DNA from: Roseobacter sp. HKCCD6576-2
GTDB taxonomy: Bacteria; Pseudomonadota; Alphaproteobacteria; Rhodobacterales; Rhodobacteraceae
Assembly: GCF_013179285.1 (NCBI RefSeq)
Contig: NZ_WVNW01000001.1
Span: 496,001 to 560,000, forward strand
Direction: 5' to 3'
Length of the DNA: 64,000 nt
The notes beneath the pieces are model-generated. The model was not told the DNA's origin. It saw only the letters and a program-made list of their open reading frames with translations, and ran no database searches. The position numbers and the translations under genes are program-made. Of the stretch, positions 40,699-50,380 are shown one piece after another. Position 1 is the stretch's first letter. Each line of letters starts with the position of its first letter.

Positions 40699-43454
40699 TG
40701 CTGTCCTCTTTGGCCTTCACCACACCGCTTTTGCTGATCACGCTGATCGTGCTGCCGATCTTGTGGTGGTTGCTCCGCGCTGTGCCACCCGCGCCGATCC
40801 GGCGGCGCTTCCCTGGGGTCGCCCTGCTTTTGGGGCTAAGGGATGATGACAGCCAGTCGGACAAAACGCCGTGGTGGCTGTTGCTGTTGCGGATGTTGGC
40901 GGTGGCCGCTGCGATCATTGGTTTCGCGGGGCCGGTTTTGAACCCCGAAGAGGACCGCCCGGGCGAAGGGCCGCTCCTGATCGCGATGGATGCCTCCTGG
41001 GCCAGCGCGGGCGACTGGCAAGCGCGGCTTGATCGGGTGGGCTTGCTTTTGGACGAAGCGGGCCGGGCGGGCCGTCCCGTCGCGTTGGTGCGATTGGGGG
41101 AGCACGCTGACGGCGCGTTGCCGCTACAGGCCGCAAATGCCTGGGCGCAGCGGGTGCCGAACCTGGCGCCGCGCCCCTATGCGCCCGACATGACGGCGGC
41201 TGTCGATTGGGTCGACGGTTTGGAAGGCCCGCTTGAGGTTGCGTGGATCTCCGATGGCGTCGATCGCGCGGGGCGCGGCGATCTGATTGATGCGTTTCAG
41301 GATTTGGGCCCGCTCAGCGTGTTCCAAGGCGCGCGCGACGTGGTGGCTCTGGCACCGCCCCGGTTCGAAGATGGGCTGATCGTCATTCCAGCAATGCGCT
41401 TGGGCACGACAGAACCGCGCGACATGCCTGTGGCCGCCTTCGGCTTGGACCCGGCTGGCACCCCGCGCGAATTGGCGCGCGACACACTGCGTTTCGACGG
41501 TGGGGAGATGGCGGCGGAACTGGCGCTGAGCCTGCCGCCGGAGTTGCGCAACAGGATCACCCGGTTTGAAATGACGGGCGCGCGCAGCGCTGGCGCCGTG
41601 TCATTGACCGATGACAGCTTGCAACGCCGTGAGATCGCCTTGATCTCTGGGGCACCCGAGCGCGAGGGGCAGGTCTTGCTCTCGCCGCTGCATTTCCTGC
41701 GCGAGGCTCTGGAACCAACGGCGGATTTGCTGGAAGGGGCGCTTTCCGATCTGCTTCTCGCCAGCCCCGACGTGATCATCCTGGCCGATGTGGCGCAGTT
41801 GAGCCCAGATGAGCAGGAGGGCGTGACCGCCTGGGTGCAGGACGGTGGCTTGCTGGTTCGTTTCGCCGGTCCGCGCTTGGCGGCTTCCGACATTGCCCGG
41901 GCTGAGATGGACCCACTTTTGCCCGTGCGCCTCCGCGAAGGCGGGCGCACGGTCGGCGGCGCGATGAGCTGGGGCGAGCCGAAAGCGCTCCGGCCCTTCG
42001 CCGAAGACTCGCCGTTTTATGGCTTGCCGATCCCCGAGGATGTGAATGTCACCAGCCAAGTTTTGGCGCAGCCGGACCCGATGCTGTCGGAGCGGACGAT
42101 TGCGGCCTTGGCCGATGGCACACCGCTCGTGACGCGCACAACTCTGGGTCAGGGCGGTGTCGTGCTGTTCCATGTGACGGCCAATGCGGAATGGTCGAGC
42201 CTGCCGCTCTCGGGCCTCTTCGTGCAGATGTTGGAGCGGTTGGCGATCTCGACCCGCCCCGTAAACCCGGCGGCTGCCGATTTGGAGGGTGTTACTTGGG
42301 TGCCGGAACAAGTCTTGGACGGGTTCGGCGTGTTGCGCGACGCGGGCGCACGGCCAGGTGTGTCAGGGGCCGACCTTGCCGAAGCGCCTCTCTCCGCCGA
42401 GATTTTGCCGGGTCTCTATGCCGGATCGGAACGGCGCGTCGCGCGGAACGTAATTGGGCCAGAGACGGTCTTGGCGCCAGCGGTCTGGCCCCGGGATGTG
42501 CCGGTTGAGGGGCTCTCTGTCGTTGCGCCAACCGATTTGATGGCGGCATTTCTGACGGCGGCGCTGGCGCTGTTGATGCTGGATGTGCTCGCGGCGCTTT
42601 GGTTGTCGGGCCGTTTGTCCGGCTTGGCGCGCAGTGCGGCTGTTCTGGCCTTGGCATTTGGTCTCGCGCCGATGGCGGAGGCGCAGCAGAGCGTCGAGGA
42701 TGAGCTGGCGCTCCTCGCCACTTCCGAGATCACCTTGGCCTATGTAGAAACCGGCAACGCGCGGATGGACGATGTCAGCCGCGCCGGCCTTCAGGGCCTT
42801 TCCAACACGCTTTGGCAGCGGACCTCCGTCGAGCCCGCGCCACCTATCGGCGTGAATCTGGAAACCGATGAACTGGCGTTCTTCCCGATGCTGTATTGGC
42901 CGATCTCGCCGGATCAGCCGCTGCCTTCAGCGGAAGCTTATGCCCGGCTCAACACCTATCTGCGCTCGGGCGGGATGATCGTGTTCGACACACGCGATGC
43001 GGATTTGGGTGGCTTCGGCGCGGCCACGCCGACAGGCCGACGGCTTCGGCAATTGGCGGCCCCGCTCGACATCCCCCCGTTAGAGCCGATCCCCTCGGAT
43101 CACGTGCTGACCCGTACCTTCTATCTTCTGCAAGATTTCCCGGGCCGCCACCTGAACCGCGATGTTTGGGTTGAGGCGTCACCTCCGGATGCGGAGCAGA
43201 TCGACGGCATGCCGTTTCGGAATCTCAATGATGGGGTCACGCCGGTTGTGATCGGTGGCAATGATTGGGCGGCGGCCTGGGCGGTGGACGCGAGTGGGCG
43301 CCCTCTTTTCCCTGTCGGGCGCGGGTTCACGGGCGAACGGCAACGCGAGATCGCGCATCGGTTTGGGGTCAATCTGGTGATGCATGTCTTGAGCGGGAAT
43401 TATAAGTCCGATCAGGTGCATGTGCCCGCTCTGCTTGACCGGTTGGGGCAGTAG
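40698..43454 (+). CDS. BatA/DUF4159 membrane protein
   Basis: A 918-aa membrane protein. The N-terminal BatA-type pair of helices (about 5-27 and 58-80) is followed by a VWA-like region whose metal motif is degenerate (D98-A-S100-W-A102 instead of DxSxS). A large extracytoplasmic region follows, with a C-terminal helix near 615-640. The last ~210 residues are DUF4159 (SEITLAYVETGNARMDDVSRAGLQGLSNTL, RSGGMIVFDTRDAD, a GATase-like fold). ATG 40698 overlaps the DUF58 stop by one base. Fusion of BatA and DUF4159 is common in alphaproteobacteria. Function unknown. Confidence 0.88.
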   Translation: MLSSLAFTTPLLLITLIVLPILWWLLRAVPPAPIRRRFPGVALLLGLRDDDSQSDKTPWWLLLLRMLAVAAAIIGFAGPVLNPEEDRPGEGPLLIAMDASWASAGDWQARLDRVGLLLDEAGRAGRPVALVRLGEHADGALPLQAANAWAQRVPNLAPRPYAPDMTAAVDWVDGLEGPLEVAWISDGVDRAGRGDLIDAFQDLGPLSVFQGARDVVALAPPRFEDGLIVIPAMRLGTTEPRDMPVAAFGLDPAGTPRELARDTLRFDGGEMAAELALSLPPELRNRITRFEMTGARSAGAVSLTDDSLQRREIALISGAPEREGQVLLSPLHFLREALEPTADLLEGALSDLLLASPDVIILADVAQLSPDEQEGVTAWVQDGGLLVRFAGPRLAASDIARAEMDPLLPVRLREGGRTVGGAMSWGEPKALRPFAEDSPFYGLPIPEDVNVTSQVLAQPDPMLSERTIAALADGTPLVTRTTLGQGGVVLFHVTANAEWSSLPLSGLFVQMLERLAISTRPVNPAAADLEGVTWVPEQVLDGFGVLRDAGARPGVSGADLAEAPLSAEILPGLYAGSERRVARNVIGPETVLAPAVWPRDVPVEGLSVVAPTDLMAAFLTAALALLMLDVLAALWLSGRLSGLARSAAVLALAFGLAPMAEAQQSVEDELALLATSEITLAYVETGNARMDDVSRAGLQGLSNTLWQRTSVEPAPPIGVNLETDELAFFPMLYWPISPDQPLPSAEAYARLNTYLRSGGMIVFDTRDADLGGFGAATPTGRRLRQLAAPLDIPPLEPIPSDHVLTRTFYLLQDFPGRHLNRDVWVEASPPDAEQIDGMPFRNLNDGVTPVVIGGNDWAAAWAVDASGRPLFPVGRGFTGERQREIAHRFGVNLVMHVLSGNYKSDQVHVPALLDRLGQ

Positions 43455-43458
43455 CGCG

Positions 43459-45525
43459 ATGGCCAGTGATCTCCTCTTCGATCCGCTTTTGCCTTGGCCC
43501 CTGATTTGGGGCCTGACCGGCGTCGCCCTTTTGATCACCGCCTTGGCGCTTTGGCGCGGATTGTCTGGCTGGCCGTTCCGGGCTCTGGCGGCGGCGGCCC
43601 TGCTCCTGGCGCTGGCCAACCCGTCGCTGCAAAACGAAGAGCGGGAGCCGCTCAGTGATATCGTCCTATTGGTGATCGACGAAAGCGCGAGCCAAAATCT
43701 CTCTGACCGCCCCGAACAGATTGCCGAGGCGATCACAGGGCTTGAGGCCGAAGTCGCGGGCTTGGGCATGGAACTGCGTCAAACCCGCGTTGGCGATGGG
43801 GATGACAATTCCGGCACTTTGTTGATGCAAGCGCTGACCGGGCTGATGGCCGATCTGCCGCGGGCTCGGGTCGCTGGCGCGATTTTGCTGACCGATGGGC
43901 AGTTACACGATGCGGGCCTGGTGCCCGACATGCCCGCACCGATCCATGCGCTTTTGACCGGCCGGGCGGGCGATTGGGACCGGCGCTTGTTGGTCCAGAA
44001 CGCACCCGCCTTCGCGATCCTGGACGAAGAGGTAACGCTGACCCTGCGAATCGAAGATCAGGGCGCGGTGCCCGAAGGGGTCGCCGGGCGGTCTGAACTG
44101 CTGATTTCCATCGACGGCGATGCCCCACGCAGTTTCCAGGTGCCTGTTGGCGAAGACATCACCTTGCCGCTGACCCTGCCGCATGCAGGGATGAATGTGA
44201 TCCAGTTCATCGTGCCCGCCGCGCCGGGCGAGTTAACAGACCGGAACAACGCCGCCGTTGTGCAGATCAACGGCGTCCGCGACCGGCTCCGCGTGTTGCT
44301 GGTCTCGGGGCAGCCGCATCCGGGGCAACGCACCTGGCGCAACCTTCTGAAGTCCGACCCGGCCGTCGACCTGGTGCATTTCACCATTCTGCGCCCGCCG
44401 GATCGGCAAGACGGCGTGCCGGTGACCGAGCTGAGCCTCATCGCGTTCCCCACGCGGGAACTGTTCATGGAGGCGATTGACGAGTTCGACCTGATCATTT
44501 TCGACCGCTATCAACGGCGCGGTATTCTGCCGATGCTCTATCTCGACAATGTGCGGCGATATGTGGAAGACGGCGGCGCGCTTTTGATGGCGACCGGTCC
44601 TGATTTCGCCAGCGCGGATTCGCTTTATCGCACCCCCCTTTCGGAGATTCTGCCGGGCCAACCGACGGCGCGCGTGGTCGAGGCGCCGTTCCTGCCGCAA
44701 ATCTCCGACCTCGGCGCACGGCATCCGGTGACCACCGGGCTTGATCAAGCCCCGGGTGCGCTGGACGAGGGCGATGTGCCCTGGGGGCGTTGGTTCCGGC
44801 AGATCGAACTGATCGAGCGGGCGGGGCAAACCGTGATGACCGGGGCCGAAGATGCGCCCCTGCTGATGCTTGACCGGGTTGGCGAGGGGCGTGTGGCGCT
44901 TTTGGCCTCAGATCATGCCTGGCTCTGGGATCGCGGCTATGAGGGAGGCGGGCCGCAATTGGAGATGCTGCGCCGCCTGGCGCATTGGATGATGGGCGAA
45001 CCGGACCTGGAGGAAGAGGCGCTGCGCGCCTTGGCCGATGGGCAAAGCATCCAGATCACCCGGCAGAGCTTGGCCGAAGAGGTTGGTGACGTCACCGTCA
45101 CCGCGCCAGACGGATCCCAGATGGTGTTGGAGTTGGAAGAGACGGCACCGGGGCAGTTCGTGGCGACATATGACGGCGTCGAACAGGGGCTTTATCGGTT
45201 GCGCGAGGGCGATATGGAAGCCGTGGTCGCGCTAGGCCCTGCCGCGCCACGCGAGTTTGAGGAAACCATCGCCAGCGGAGATCGCCTAGCGCCTGCGATC
45301 AATCCGATGCGAGGTGGCATTTTGCGCCTCGAAGATGGCTTGCCCGACCTGCGCCGCGTGTCGGAAGGGCGGAATGCGGCGGGCAGGGGGTGGATCGGCC
45401 TGACCCCGCGCGCGGCCTATCTGACGACAGATGTCACCGTTACACCGCTCATTGCGTCGTGGCTATTCCTGCTGCTTGCAGCGGCGCTGATGGTGGGGGC
45501 TTGGCTGCGCGAAGGGCGCCGGTAA
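43459..45525 (+). CDS. Membrane-anchored VWA/GATase-like protein of the MoxR operon
   Basis: A 688-aa protein: two N-terminal helices (about 13-32 and 38-55), then a VWA-like domain with an intact MIDAS start (D74-E-S76-A-S78), a beta-sandwich region, a GATase1-like domain (LRVLLVSGQPHPGQRTWRN, VRRYVEDGGALLMATG), and a C-terminal helix (IASWLFLLLAAALMVGAWL). It is last in the moxR operon, starting 4 bp after the previous stop. The intact metal site here, against the degenerate one in its partner, suggests this is the ligand-binding VWA subunit. The target complex is unknown. Confidence 0.85.
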   Translation: MASDLLFDPLLPWPLIWGLTGVALLITALALWRGLSGWPFRALAAAALLLALANPSLQNEEREPLSDIVLLVIDESASQNLSDRPEQIAEAITGLEAEVAGLGMELRQTRVGDGDDNSGTLLMQALTGLMADLPRARVAGAILLTDGQLHDAGLVPDMPAPIHALLTGRAGDWDRRLLVQNAPAFAILDEEVTLTLRIEDQGAVPEGVAGRSELLISIDGDAPRSFQVPVGEDITLPLTLPHAGMNVIQFIVPAAPGELTDRNNAAVVQINGVRDRLRVLLVSGQPHPGQRTWRNLLKSDPAVDLVHFTILRPPDRQDGVPVTELSLIAFPTRELFMEAIDEFDLIIFDRYQRRGILPMLYLDNVRRYVEDGGALLMATGPDFASADSLYRTPLSEILPGQPTARVVEAPFLPQISDLGARHPVTTGLDQAPGALDEGDVPWGRWFRQIELIERAGQTVMTGAEDAPLLMLDRVGEGRVALLASDHAWLWDRGYEGGGPQLEMLRRLAHWMMGEPDLEEEALRALADGQSIQITRQSLAEEVGDVTVTAPDGSQMVLELEETAPGQFVATYDGVEQGLYRLREGDMEAVVALGPAAPREFEETIASGDRLAPAINPMRGGILRLEDGLPDLRRVSEGRNAAGRGWIGLTPRAAYLTTDVTVTPLIASWLFLLLAAALMVGAWLREGRR

Positions 45526-45552
45526 CTCCCCGATCTCTAAAGAGGATTTGAC

Positions 45553-45789
45553 TCATCGCCTGTGCTGTCCACGCAGCCAACGCCAGATTGGGAGGATATC
45601 AAGCGCGGCGACGGCGATGCCAAGTGGGATCATCCAGAAGCCCAACACAGGTAAGAACCCAAACACGCCGCCCACAATCAGGATAAGGCCGAGCAGCAGG
45701 CGCAGGCCCGGTGGGACGTGGGTTCGGACCCGAACCAGCCCGCGCTTCAAACGTCCCTTAAACGTGCGTTTTGCGGGCTGATCGGGCAT
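45553..45789 (-). CDS. Small PGPGW-type membrane protein
   Basis: A 78-aa protein with a basic N-terminus and two helices (LRLLLGLILIVGGVFGFLPVLGFWMIPLGIAVAALDI), resembling the putative transmembrane PGPGW family. Its start lies 3 bp after the pepF stop, so it is co-transcribed with pepF. It is convergent with the moxR operon, 27 bp away. Function unknown. Confidence 0.78.
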   Translation of the reverse strand: MPDQPAKRTFKGRLKRGLVRVRTHVPPGLRLLLGLILIVGGVFGFLPVLGFWMIPLGIAVAALDILPIWRWLRGQHRR

Positions 45790-45792
45790 GAG

Positions 45793-47619
45793 TCACCCCT
45801 CCATCGACTCCAACTCGTCGATGAAGCCTTCGATCATGCTGAGACCCTTGTCCCAGAACGCCGGGTCGGAGGCATCCAACCCAAAGGGGGCCAGAAGCTC
45901 CTTGTGGTGCTTCGATCCGCCCGCTTTCAGCATCTCGAAATACTTCTCTTCGAAGCCTTCTTCGCCCTCGGCATAGACCGCGTAAAGCGCGTTCACCAGC
46001 CCGTCGCCGAAGGCATAAGCATAGACGTAAAATGGCGAATGCACGAAATGCGGGATATAGGCCCAGAAGCTCTCATACCCCTCCATGAAATTGAACACCG
46101 GGCCCAGGCTTTCGGCCTGCACGCTCATCCAAAGCGCGTTGATGTCGTCGGGGGTCAACTCGCCCTCACGGCGGGCGTCATGCAGTTTGCATTCGAAATC
46201 GTAAAACGCGATCTGGCGGATGACCGTGTTGATCATGTCCTCGACCTTGCCCGCGAGCAGTACTTTCTTCTGCTCCGGCGTCTCCGCCGCGTCGAGCAAT
46301 TTGCGGAAGGTGAGCATCTCGCCAAAAACGGAGGCGGTTTCGGCCAGAGTTAGCGGGGTCGAAGAAAGCAACTCGCCTTGCCCGGCGGCCAGGCGTTGAT
46401 GCACGCCATGCCCCAATTCATGGGCCAAGGTCATGACATCGCGGGGTTTTCCGAGATAGTTCAGCATCACATAGGGGTGCACATCGACCACGGTCGGATG
46501 CGCAAACGCACCCGGCGCTTTGCCCTCTTTCACGCCCGCATCAATCCAGCCATCGGTGAAAAATGGTTCCGCCAGCTCCGCCATGCGCGGATCAAAGGCG
46601 GCATACGCGTCCGTCACTGTGGCGCGCGCCTCCTCCCAACCGACCAGCTTGGTATCTTCCATCGGCAAAGGCGCGTTCCGATCCCAAACCTCTAACGTAT
46701 CGAAGCCCAACCATTTGGCTTTCAACGCATAATACCGGTGCGACAGGCGGGGATAGGCGGCAACCACGGCGTTTCGGAGCGCCTCGACCACCTCGGGTTC
46801 CACATGATTGGCCAAATGCCGGCCCGCTTGCGGTGTAGGCAGCTTGCGCCAGCGATCTTCGATCTCCTTCTCTTTCGCCAGTGTATTATGGACCCGCGAG
46901 AACAGCCCAAGCTGCCCTTGGAAGGTCGCGGCTAGGGCCCGCGCACCTGCCTCGCGTTTGCTGCGATCTTGCTCGGTCAGAAGGTTCAGCGTCGCCTCGA
47001 TACCCAGACGCTCGCCATCGATCTCAAATGTGAGCCCGGCGATGGTCTCGTCAAAAAGCTTGTTCCAGGCGGCGGCGCCAACGGTGGATTGGTCATGCAG
47101 AAATTGCTCCAACTCATCGGAGAGCTGATGCGGTTTCATGGCCCGCATCCGGTCAAACACCGGTTTGTAGCGTGCCAGATCGGCATTTTCCGCCAGAAGC
47201 GCCTCGAGTGCCGCGTCCTCGATCCGGTTGAACTCGAGTGAGAAGAACACCAGCGGCGTGGTGATGGCCGTGATCTTGTCCTGGCAATCGGACATGAATT
47301 TCGCCCGCTCGGGGTCGGTCGTGTGCTGGTAATAGCGCAAACCCGCGAAAGACATGATCCGCCCGCCGATCACATCGATCTTTTCATAGCGCAGCACACA
47401 GTCCAACAGGTCCGAAGCCGACAGGCTTGCCAGCTTCCCTTGATAGGTCGCCGCGAAATCGGCGCATTCGCCCTCCAGCCAACTCAGGTCGCGCGCCAGT
47501 TCCGGCGCATCCTCGCCCGCATAAAGATCGCTCAAATCCCATTCCGGCAGATCGCCCAACGGCGCGCCCCCGGTTTCAGTTGCGGCATCGCGGGTCGGGG
47601 CGGGGAAGGGCAGTTGCAT
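45793..47619 (-). CDS. pepF: M3-family oligoendopeptidase F
   Basis: A 608-aa zinc oligopeptidase of the cytoplasm that cleaves short peptides. The zinc motif is HELGHGVHQ (HExxH) with the downstream glutamate in LAETASVFGEM, and the PepF N-terminal helical domain precedes it. ATG 47619 (MQLPFPAP) is chosen, with AGGAT about 8 nt upstream. The small membrane-protein gene follows at once. Confidence 0.93.
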   Translation of the reverse strand: MQLPFPAPTRDAATETGGAPLGDLPEWDLSDLYAGEDAPELARDLSWLEGECADFAATYQGKLASLSASDLLDCVLRYEKIDVIGGRIMSFAGLRYYQHTTDPERAKFMSDCQDKITAITTPLVFFSLEFNRIEDAALEALLAENADLARYKPVFDRMRAMKPHQLSDELEQFLHDQSTVGAAAWNKLFDETIAGLTFEIDGERLGIEATLNLLTEQDRSKREAGARALAATFQGQLGLFSRVHNTLAKEKEIEDRWRKLPTPQAGRHLANHVEPEVVEALRNAVVAAYPRLSHRYYALKAKWLGFDTLEVWDRNAPLPMEDTKLVGWEEARATVTDAYAAFDPRMAELAEPFFTDGWIDAGVKEGKAPGAFAHPTVVDVHPYVMLNYLGKPRDVMTLAHELGHGVHQRLAAGQGELLSSTPLTLAETASVFGEMLTFRKLLDAAETPEQKKVLLAGKVEDMINTVIRQIAFYDFECKLHDARREGELTPDDINALWMSVQAESLGPVFNFMEGYESFWAYIPHFVHSPFYVYAYAFGDGLVNALYAVYAEGEEGFEEKYFEMLKAGGSKHHKELLAPFGLDASDPAFWDKGLSMIEGFIDELESMEG

Positions 47620-47756
47620 CAAACATCCTCAAGGGTGAAATTCACGGTTCCCTTGATATGAGCCACGATGTGCGGCGTCTCAACCCCGGATGGTGTAGAA
47701 AGCATGCACCGAGCCCGCGCCCCATGCCGCAACGGTAGACGCATCGGGGGGCCAGC

Positions 47757-48110
47757 CTAGAGTTCGACCTCGCCGCCTTCGCCAATCTCGGGGAGGTCCG
47801 GCGCGTCATCCCGGCGACGGATGATGATATCGCCATTGGGCAGCCGTTCAGGCGGGTGATAGGCGGTGATGTCATCCATCATGTCCGCCATGCCTTGCAT
47901 GAACGGCAGCATCTCATCCTCTAGGAACGGTTGGATTTCCTCCAACATCGGCTCCATCTCTTCGCGGAGCCCCTCCATGATCAGACGCGCGCCTTCGGCG
48001 AACAGATCCAGACCTTCGCTGAACTCACTTTCAGGCGTGGGCGTGTCATCTGCGGCGGCTGGCGCGCTGAGCAAAGACAGGGCGATCAGGGCTGTGGCAA
48101 GCTGTTTCAT
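47757..48110 (-). CDS. Small secreted acidic protein
   Basis: A 117-aa exported protein. The signal peptide MKQLATALIALSLLSAPAAA is followed by an acidic, methionine-rich helical region (ARLIMEGLREEMEPMLEEI and FLEDEMLPFMQGMADMMDD) and a conserved-looking YHPPERLPNGDIIIRRR segment. Homologues in roseobacters are sometimes labelled AAA+ ATPase, but no Walker motif exists. A methionine- and acid-rich periplasmic protein might bind metal; that is inference. ATG 48110 is set by the signal peptide. Confidence 0.8.
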   Translation of the reverse strand: MKQLATALIALSLLSAPAAADDTPTPESEFSEGLDLFAEGARLIMEGLREEMEPMLEEIQPFLEDEMLPFMQGMADMMDDITAYHPPERLPNGDIIIRRRDDAPDLPEIGEGGEVEL

Positions 48111-48141
48111 GCCGCCAATATAAGCGATTTGCAGCTCTGTT

Positions 48142-49188
48142 TTAAGGGGAAACCGGGGCGGCCTCGGCCAACTCCAGCACAACCGGGAAGTGATCCGACG
48201 CGGTCAGCAGCGCCCGGCAAAGCGCGTCATCGTGCCAGCAAACCGGGTCATCAAACGGGTGCCAAATGCGCCAGCGCTTGGCCTGAGACCGTAGGCCCGG
48301 GCTGACCATGACATAGTCCAAAAGCGCTGAGAGATAGCGGTTTTCGTCGTCGATATAGAACCGCGCGGTGGTCGGCTGCGCCGCAATCCGGCTTTGCAGC
48401 GCCTCGGCGGCATGGGGATCATAAAGCTGCGCCTCGGCGGGCAAATCTTTGCCCAAGACGATCTCGACCCCGGAGCGGCCAAAGAGCTTCTTATATTCGT
48501 CCAGGCCCGGACCATCATTGAAATCGCCCAAGACAATCAACGGATCGTTCGCTGCCAAATGCTGTTCCACCCGGGCACGGAGCCAGATGCACTGCGCCAA
48601 TTGCTTGCGCCGATTGGCAATCGCGACGCGCATCAACTCGTCATCATCTCGCGCCCCATGCGGCGCTTTCGATTTGATATGGACGCCGATCAGCCGGATC
48701 GGTCCAAGCGGTGTTTCCAGCGCGGCTTCCAAAGGCGGTTTTGAAAACCGGACAAGGTCTTCGGTGGCGTCGATATCCAAATCGATCCGAAAGGTGCTGT
48801 CGAAACGCGGCGCATCGCGACCGCCTTTCTTACCCGTCTCGGGCCCAAGCGGATCATGCCGCGCGCCGATCACATCGGGGTCGTGGAGTAAGATCAGCTC
48901 TTGCTGGGTCTCATTGGAAAATCCCGCCAACGCTTTGCGCGCGCGCAGCCCAAACCGCTTGGCAAACCCTTCCAATGCGTTGGCGCCATTGCGGTGACGC
49001 GAGATATCGGGTGCTTCCACCACCATCACGGCATCGGCATCCAGCGCTTGGAACACATAGCCCAGGGCGGCGATTTGGGCGTTGCGGGTCACATCTTGGC
49101 GGCCAGACCAGCCATCATCCTCCAGCAGGCGTCCCTCATCATCGAAGAGATTGGCGAACCATTCCACGTTATAGGTGGCGATCCGCAT
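48142..49188 (-). CDS. Endonuclease/exonuclease/phosphatase-family protein
   Basis: A 348-aa EEP-fold hydrolase: IATYNVEWFANLFDDEG opens the fold, with a metal-binding Glu in MVVEAPD, then GVHIKSKAP, the LGDFNDGPG motif, and ASDHFPVVLEL at the end. Substrates in the family range from nucleic acids to inositol phosphates and sphingolipids. No signal peptide is seen. ATG 49188 (MRIATYN) is chosen; the upstream J-domain gene stops 5 bp before it, so they are co-transcribed. Confidence 0.9.
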   Translation of the reverse strand: MRIATYNVEWFANLFDDEGRLLEDDGWSGRQDVTRNAQIAALGYVFQALDADAVMVVEAPDISRHRNGANALEGFAKRFGLRARKALAGFSNETQQELILLHDPDVIGARHDPLGPETGKKGGRDAPRFDSTFRIDLDIDATEDLVRFSKPPLEAALETPLGPIRLIGVHIKSKAPHGARDDDELMRVAIANRRKQLAQCIWLRARVEQHLAANDPLIVLGDFNDGPGLDEYKKLFGRSGVEIVLGKDLPAEAQLYDPHAAEALQSRIAAQPTTARFYIDDENRYLSALLDYVMVSPGLRSQAKRWRIWHPFDDPVCWHDDALCRALLTASDHFPVVLELAEAAPVSP

Positions 49189-49193
49189 TGCGC

Positions 49194-49877
49194 TCAGCTC
49201 CCGTGATGGGCGGAGATCTCTTCCCAAGCCTCGTTGATCGCCTGCATCCGCCGTTCCGCCAGGCGAATGGCCTCTTCGGGCACGCCGCGGCCGAGCATTT
49301 GGTCGGGATGGGTCTCGCGCACCTGTTGCCGCCAGATGGCGCGGATCTCATCGAGCGACATCGACGTGTCCACGCCCAGTACCACGTAGGGGTCAGGTGC
49401 GGCATCGGGCACATGGCGGGCGCGCAGCGAGGTGAAATCGCGCGGCGCCATGTTGAAAATCTCCGCCACGCGCTCCAAAAACTGATCTTCGTTTGGGTGG
49501 TACTGCCCGTCCGCGCAGGCGATGTGGAACAGCCCCTCCATCAAATCCGACAGAACCGCCGGATCGTCGGCAAACATCCGGGCGATCCGGGCGGCGTAGT
49601 CCTCAAACCCGGCCACATCTTCGCGCGCGAGGTTGAAAACCCGGGCGGCGGCGGCTTCCTCTTCTGGCGGCACGTGGAAGACGTCCCGAAACGCGGTCAC
49701 CTCGTCGCGCGTGACCAGCCCGTCGGCCTTGGCCATCTTGGCCGAAAGCGCAATGACCGCGATTGTGAAGGCCACCGAGCGTTCCGGCGGCGTGCGCAGT
49801 TTGTCGAACACCGCGCCCAGACCCTCGCCGGAGGCCAGCGCCGATAGCGCGTCAGATATGCGGCTCCAAATCGACAT
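49194..49877 (-). CDS. DjlA-like TerB/J-domain co-chaperone
   Basis: A 227-aa protein: TerB-like acidic helical domain (about 35-140; ALSAKMAKADGLVTRDEV, HIACADGQYHPNEDQFLERV) and a C-terminal J domain (about 160-225) with the HPD tripeptide (RETHPDQMLG) that stimulates DnaK-type chaperones. It lacks the N-terminal membrane anchor of E. coli DjlA. Head of the two-gene operon with the EEP hydrolase. Confidence 0.88.
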   Translation of the reverse strand: MSIWSRISDALSALASGEGLGAVFDKLRTPPERSVAFTIAVIALSAKMAKADGLVTRDEVTAFRDVFHVPPEEEAAAARVFNLAREDVAGFEDYAARIARMFADDPAVLSDLMEGLFHIACADGQYHPNEDQFLERVAEIFNMAPRDFTSLRARHVPDAAPDPYVVLGVDTSMSLDEIRAIWRQQVRETHPDQMLGRGVPEEAIRLAERRMQAINEAWEEISAHHGS

Positions 49878-49909
49878 GCAGGACTCTTAGCGCGGAACCG
49901 CCCGAGATG

Positions 49910-50380
49910 TCAGAGAAATTTCTGCATCAGCACAAGATCGTGCCAGCGTCCGAATTTCTGCCCAACCTGCGGCAGGCGCGCGACTTCGGCATAGCCAAGA
50001 GCCGTATGAAACGACACGCCGAATGGGTTCTCGCCCGAGATCCCGGCGATCATCGAATGCATGCCTTGGACCCGCGCGTGATCCTCCAGAACCTCCATCA
50101 GCGCCCTGCCCAGACCCTGCCCGCGGGCGTGATCGGCGATATGGATCGAGTGCTCGACGGTGAAGACATAGCCCGGCCCCGGGCGGAACTGCGCATAGGT
50201 GGCAAACCCGGTGACGACGCCCTCGGCCTCGCTAACGAAGAACGGCTGCGTTTCCATTGCGGTCGCAAGGCCGCTGGCAGTTTTCTCCGCTGTTGTGAAG
50301 GTCATCACCGTGTCGCGGATGATGCGGTTCCAGATCTCCGCAATCGCGGGTGCGTCGGTGGGCGAGGCCGAGCGGATCAT
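49910..50380 (-). CDS. GNAT N-acetyltransferase (phosphinothricin-type)
   Basis: A 156-aa acetyl-CoA-dependent transferase with the acetyl-CoA motif A HIADHARGQGLGRALMEVLEDHAR and a C-terminal LGYAEVARLPQVGQKFGRWHD as in phosphinothricin/methionine-sulfoximine acetyltransferases. The natural substrate is uncertain. It overlaps the upstream VOC gene by 4 bp. Confidence 0.88.
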   Translation of the reverse strand: MIRSASPTDAPAIAEIWNRIIRDTVMTFTTAEKTASGLATAMETQPFFVSEAEGVVTGFATYAQFRPGPGYVFTVEHSIHIADHARGQGLGRALMEVLEDHARVQGMHSMIAGISGENPFGVSFHTALGYAEVARLPQVGQKFGRWHDLVLMQKFL

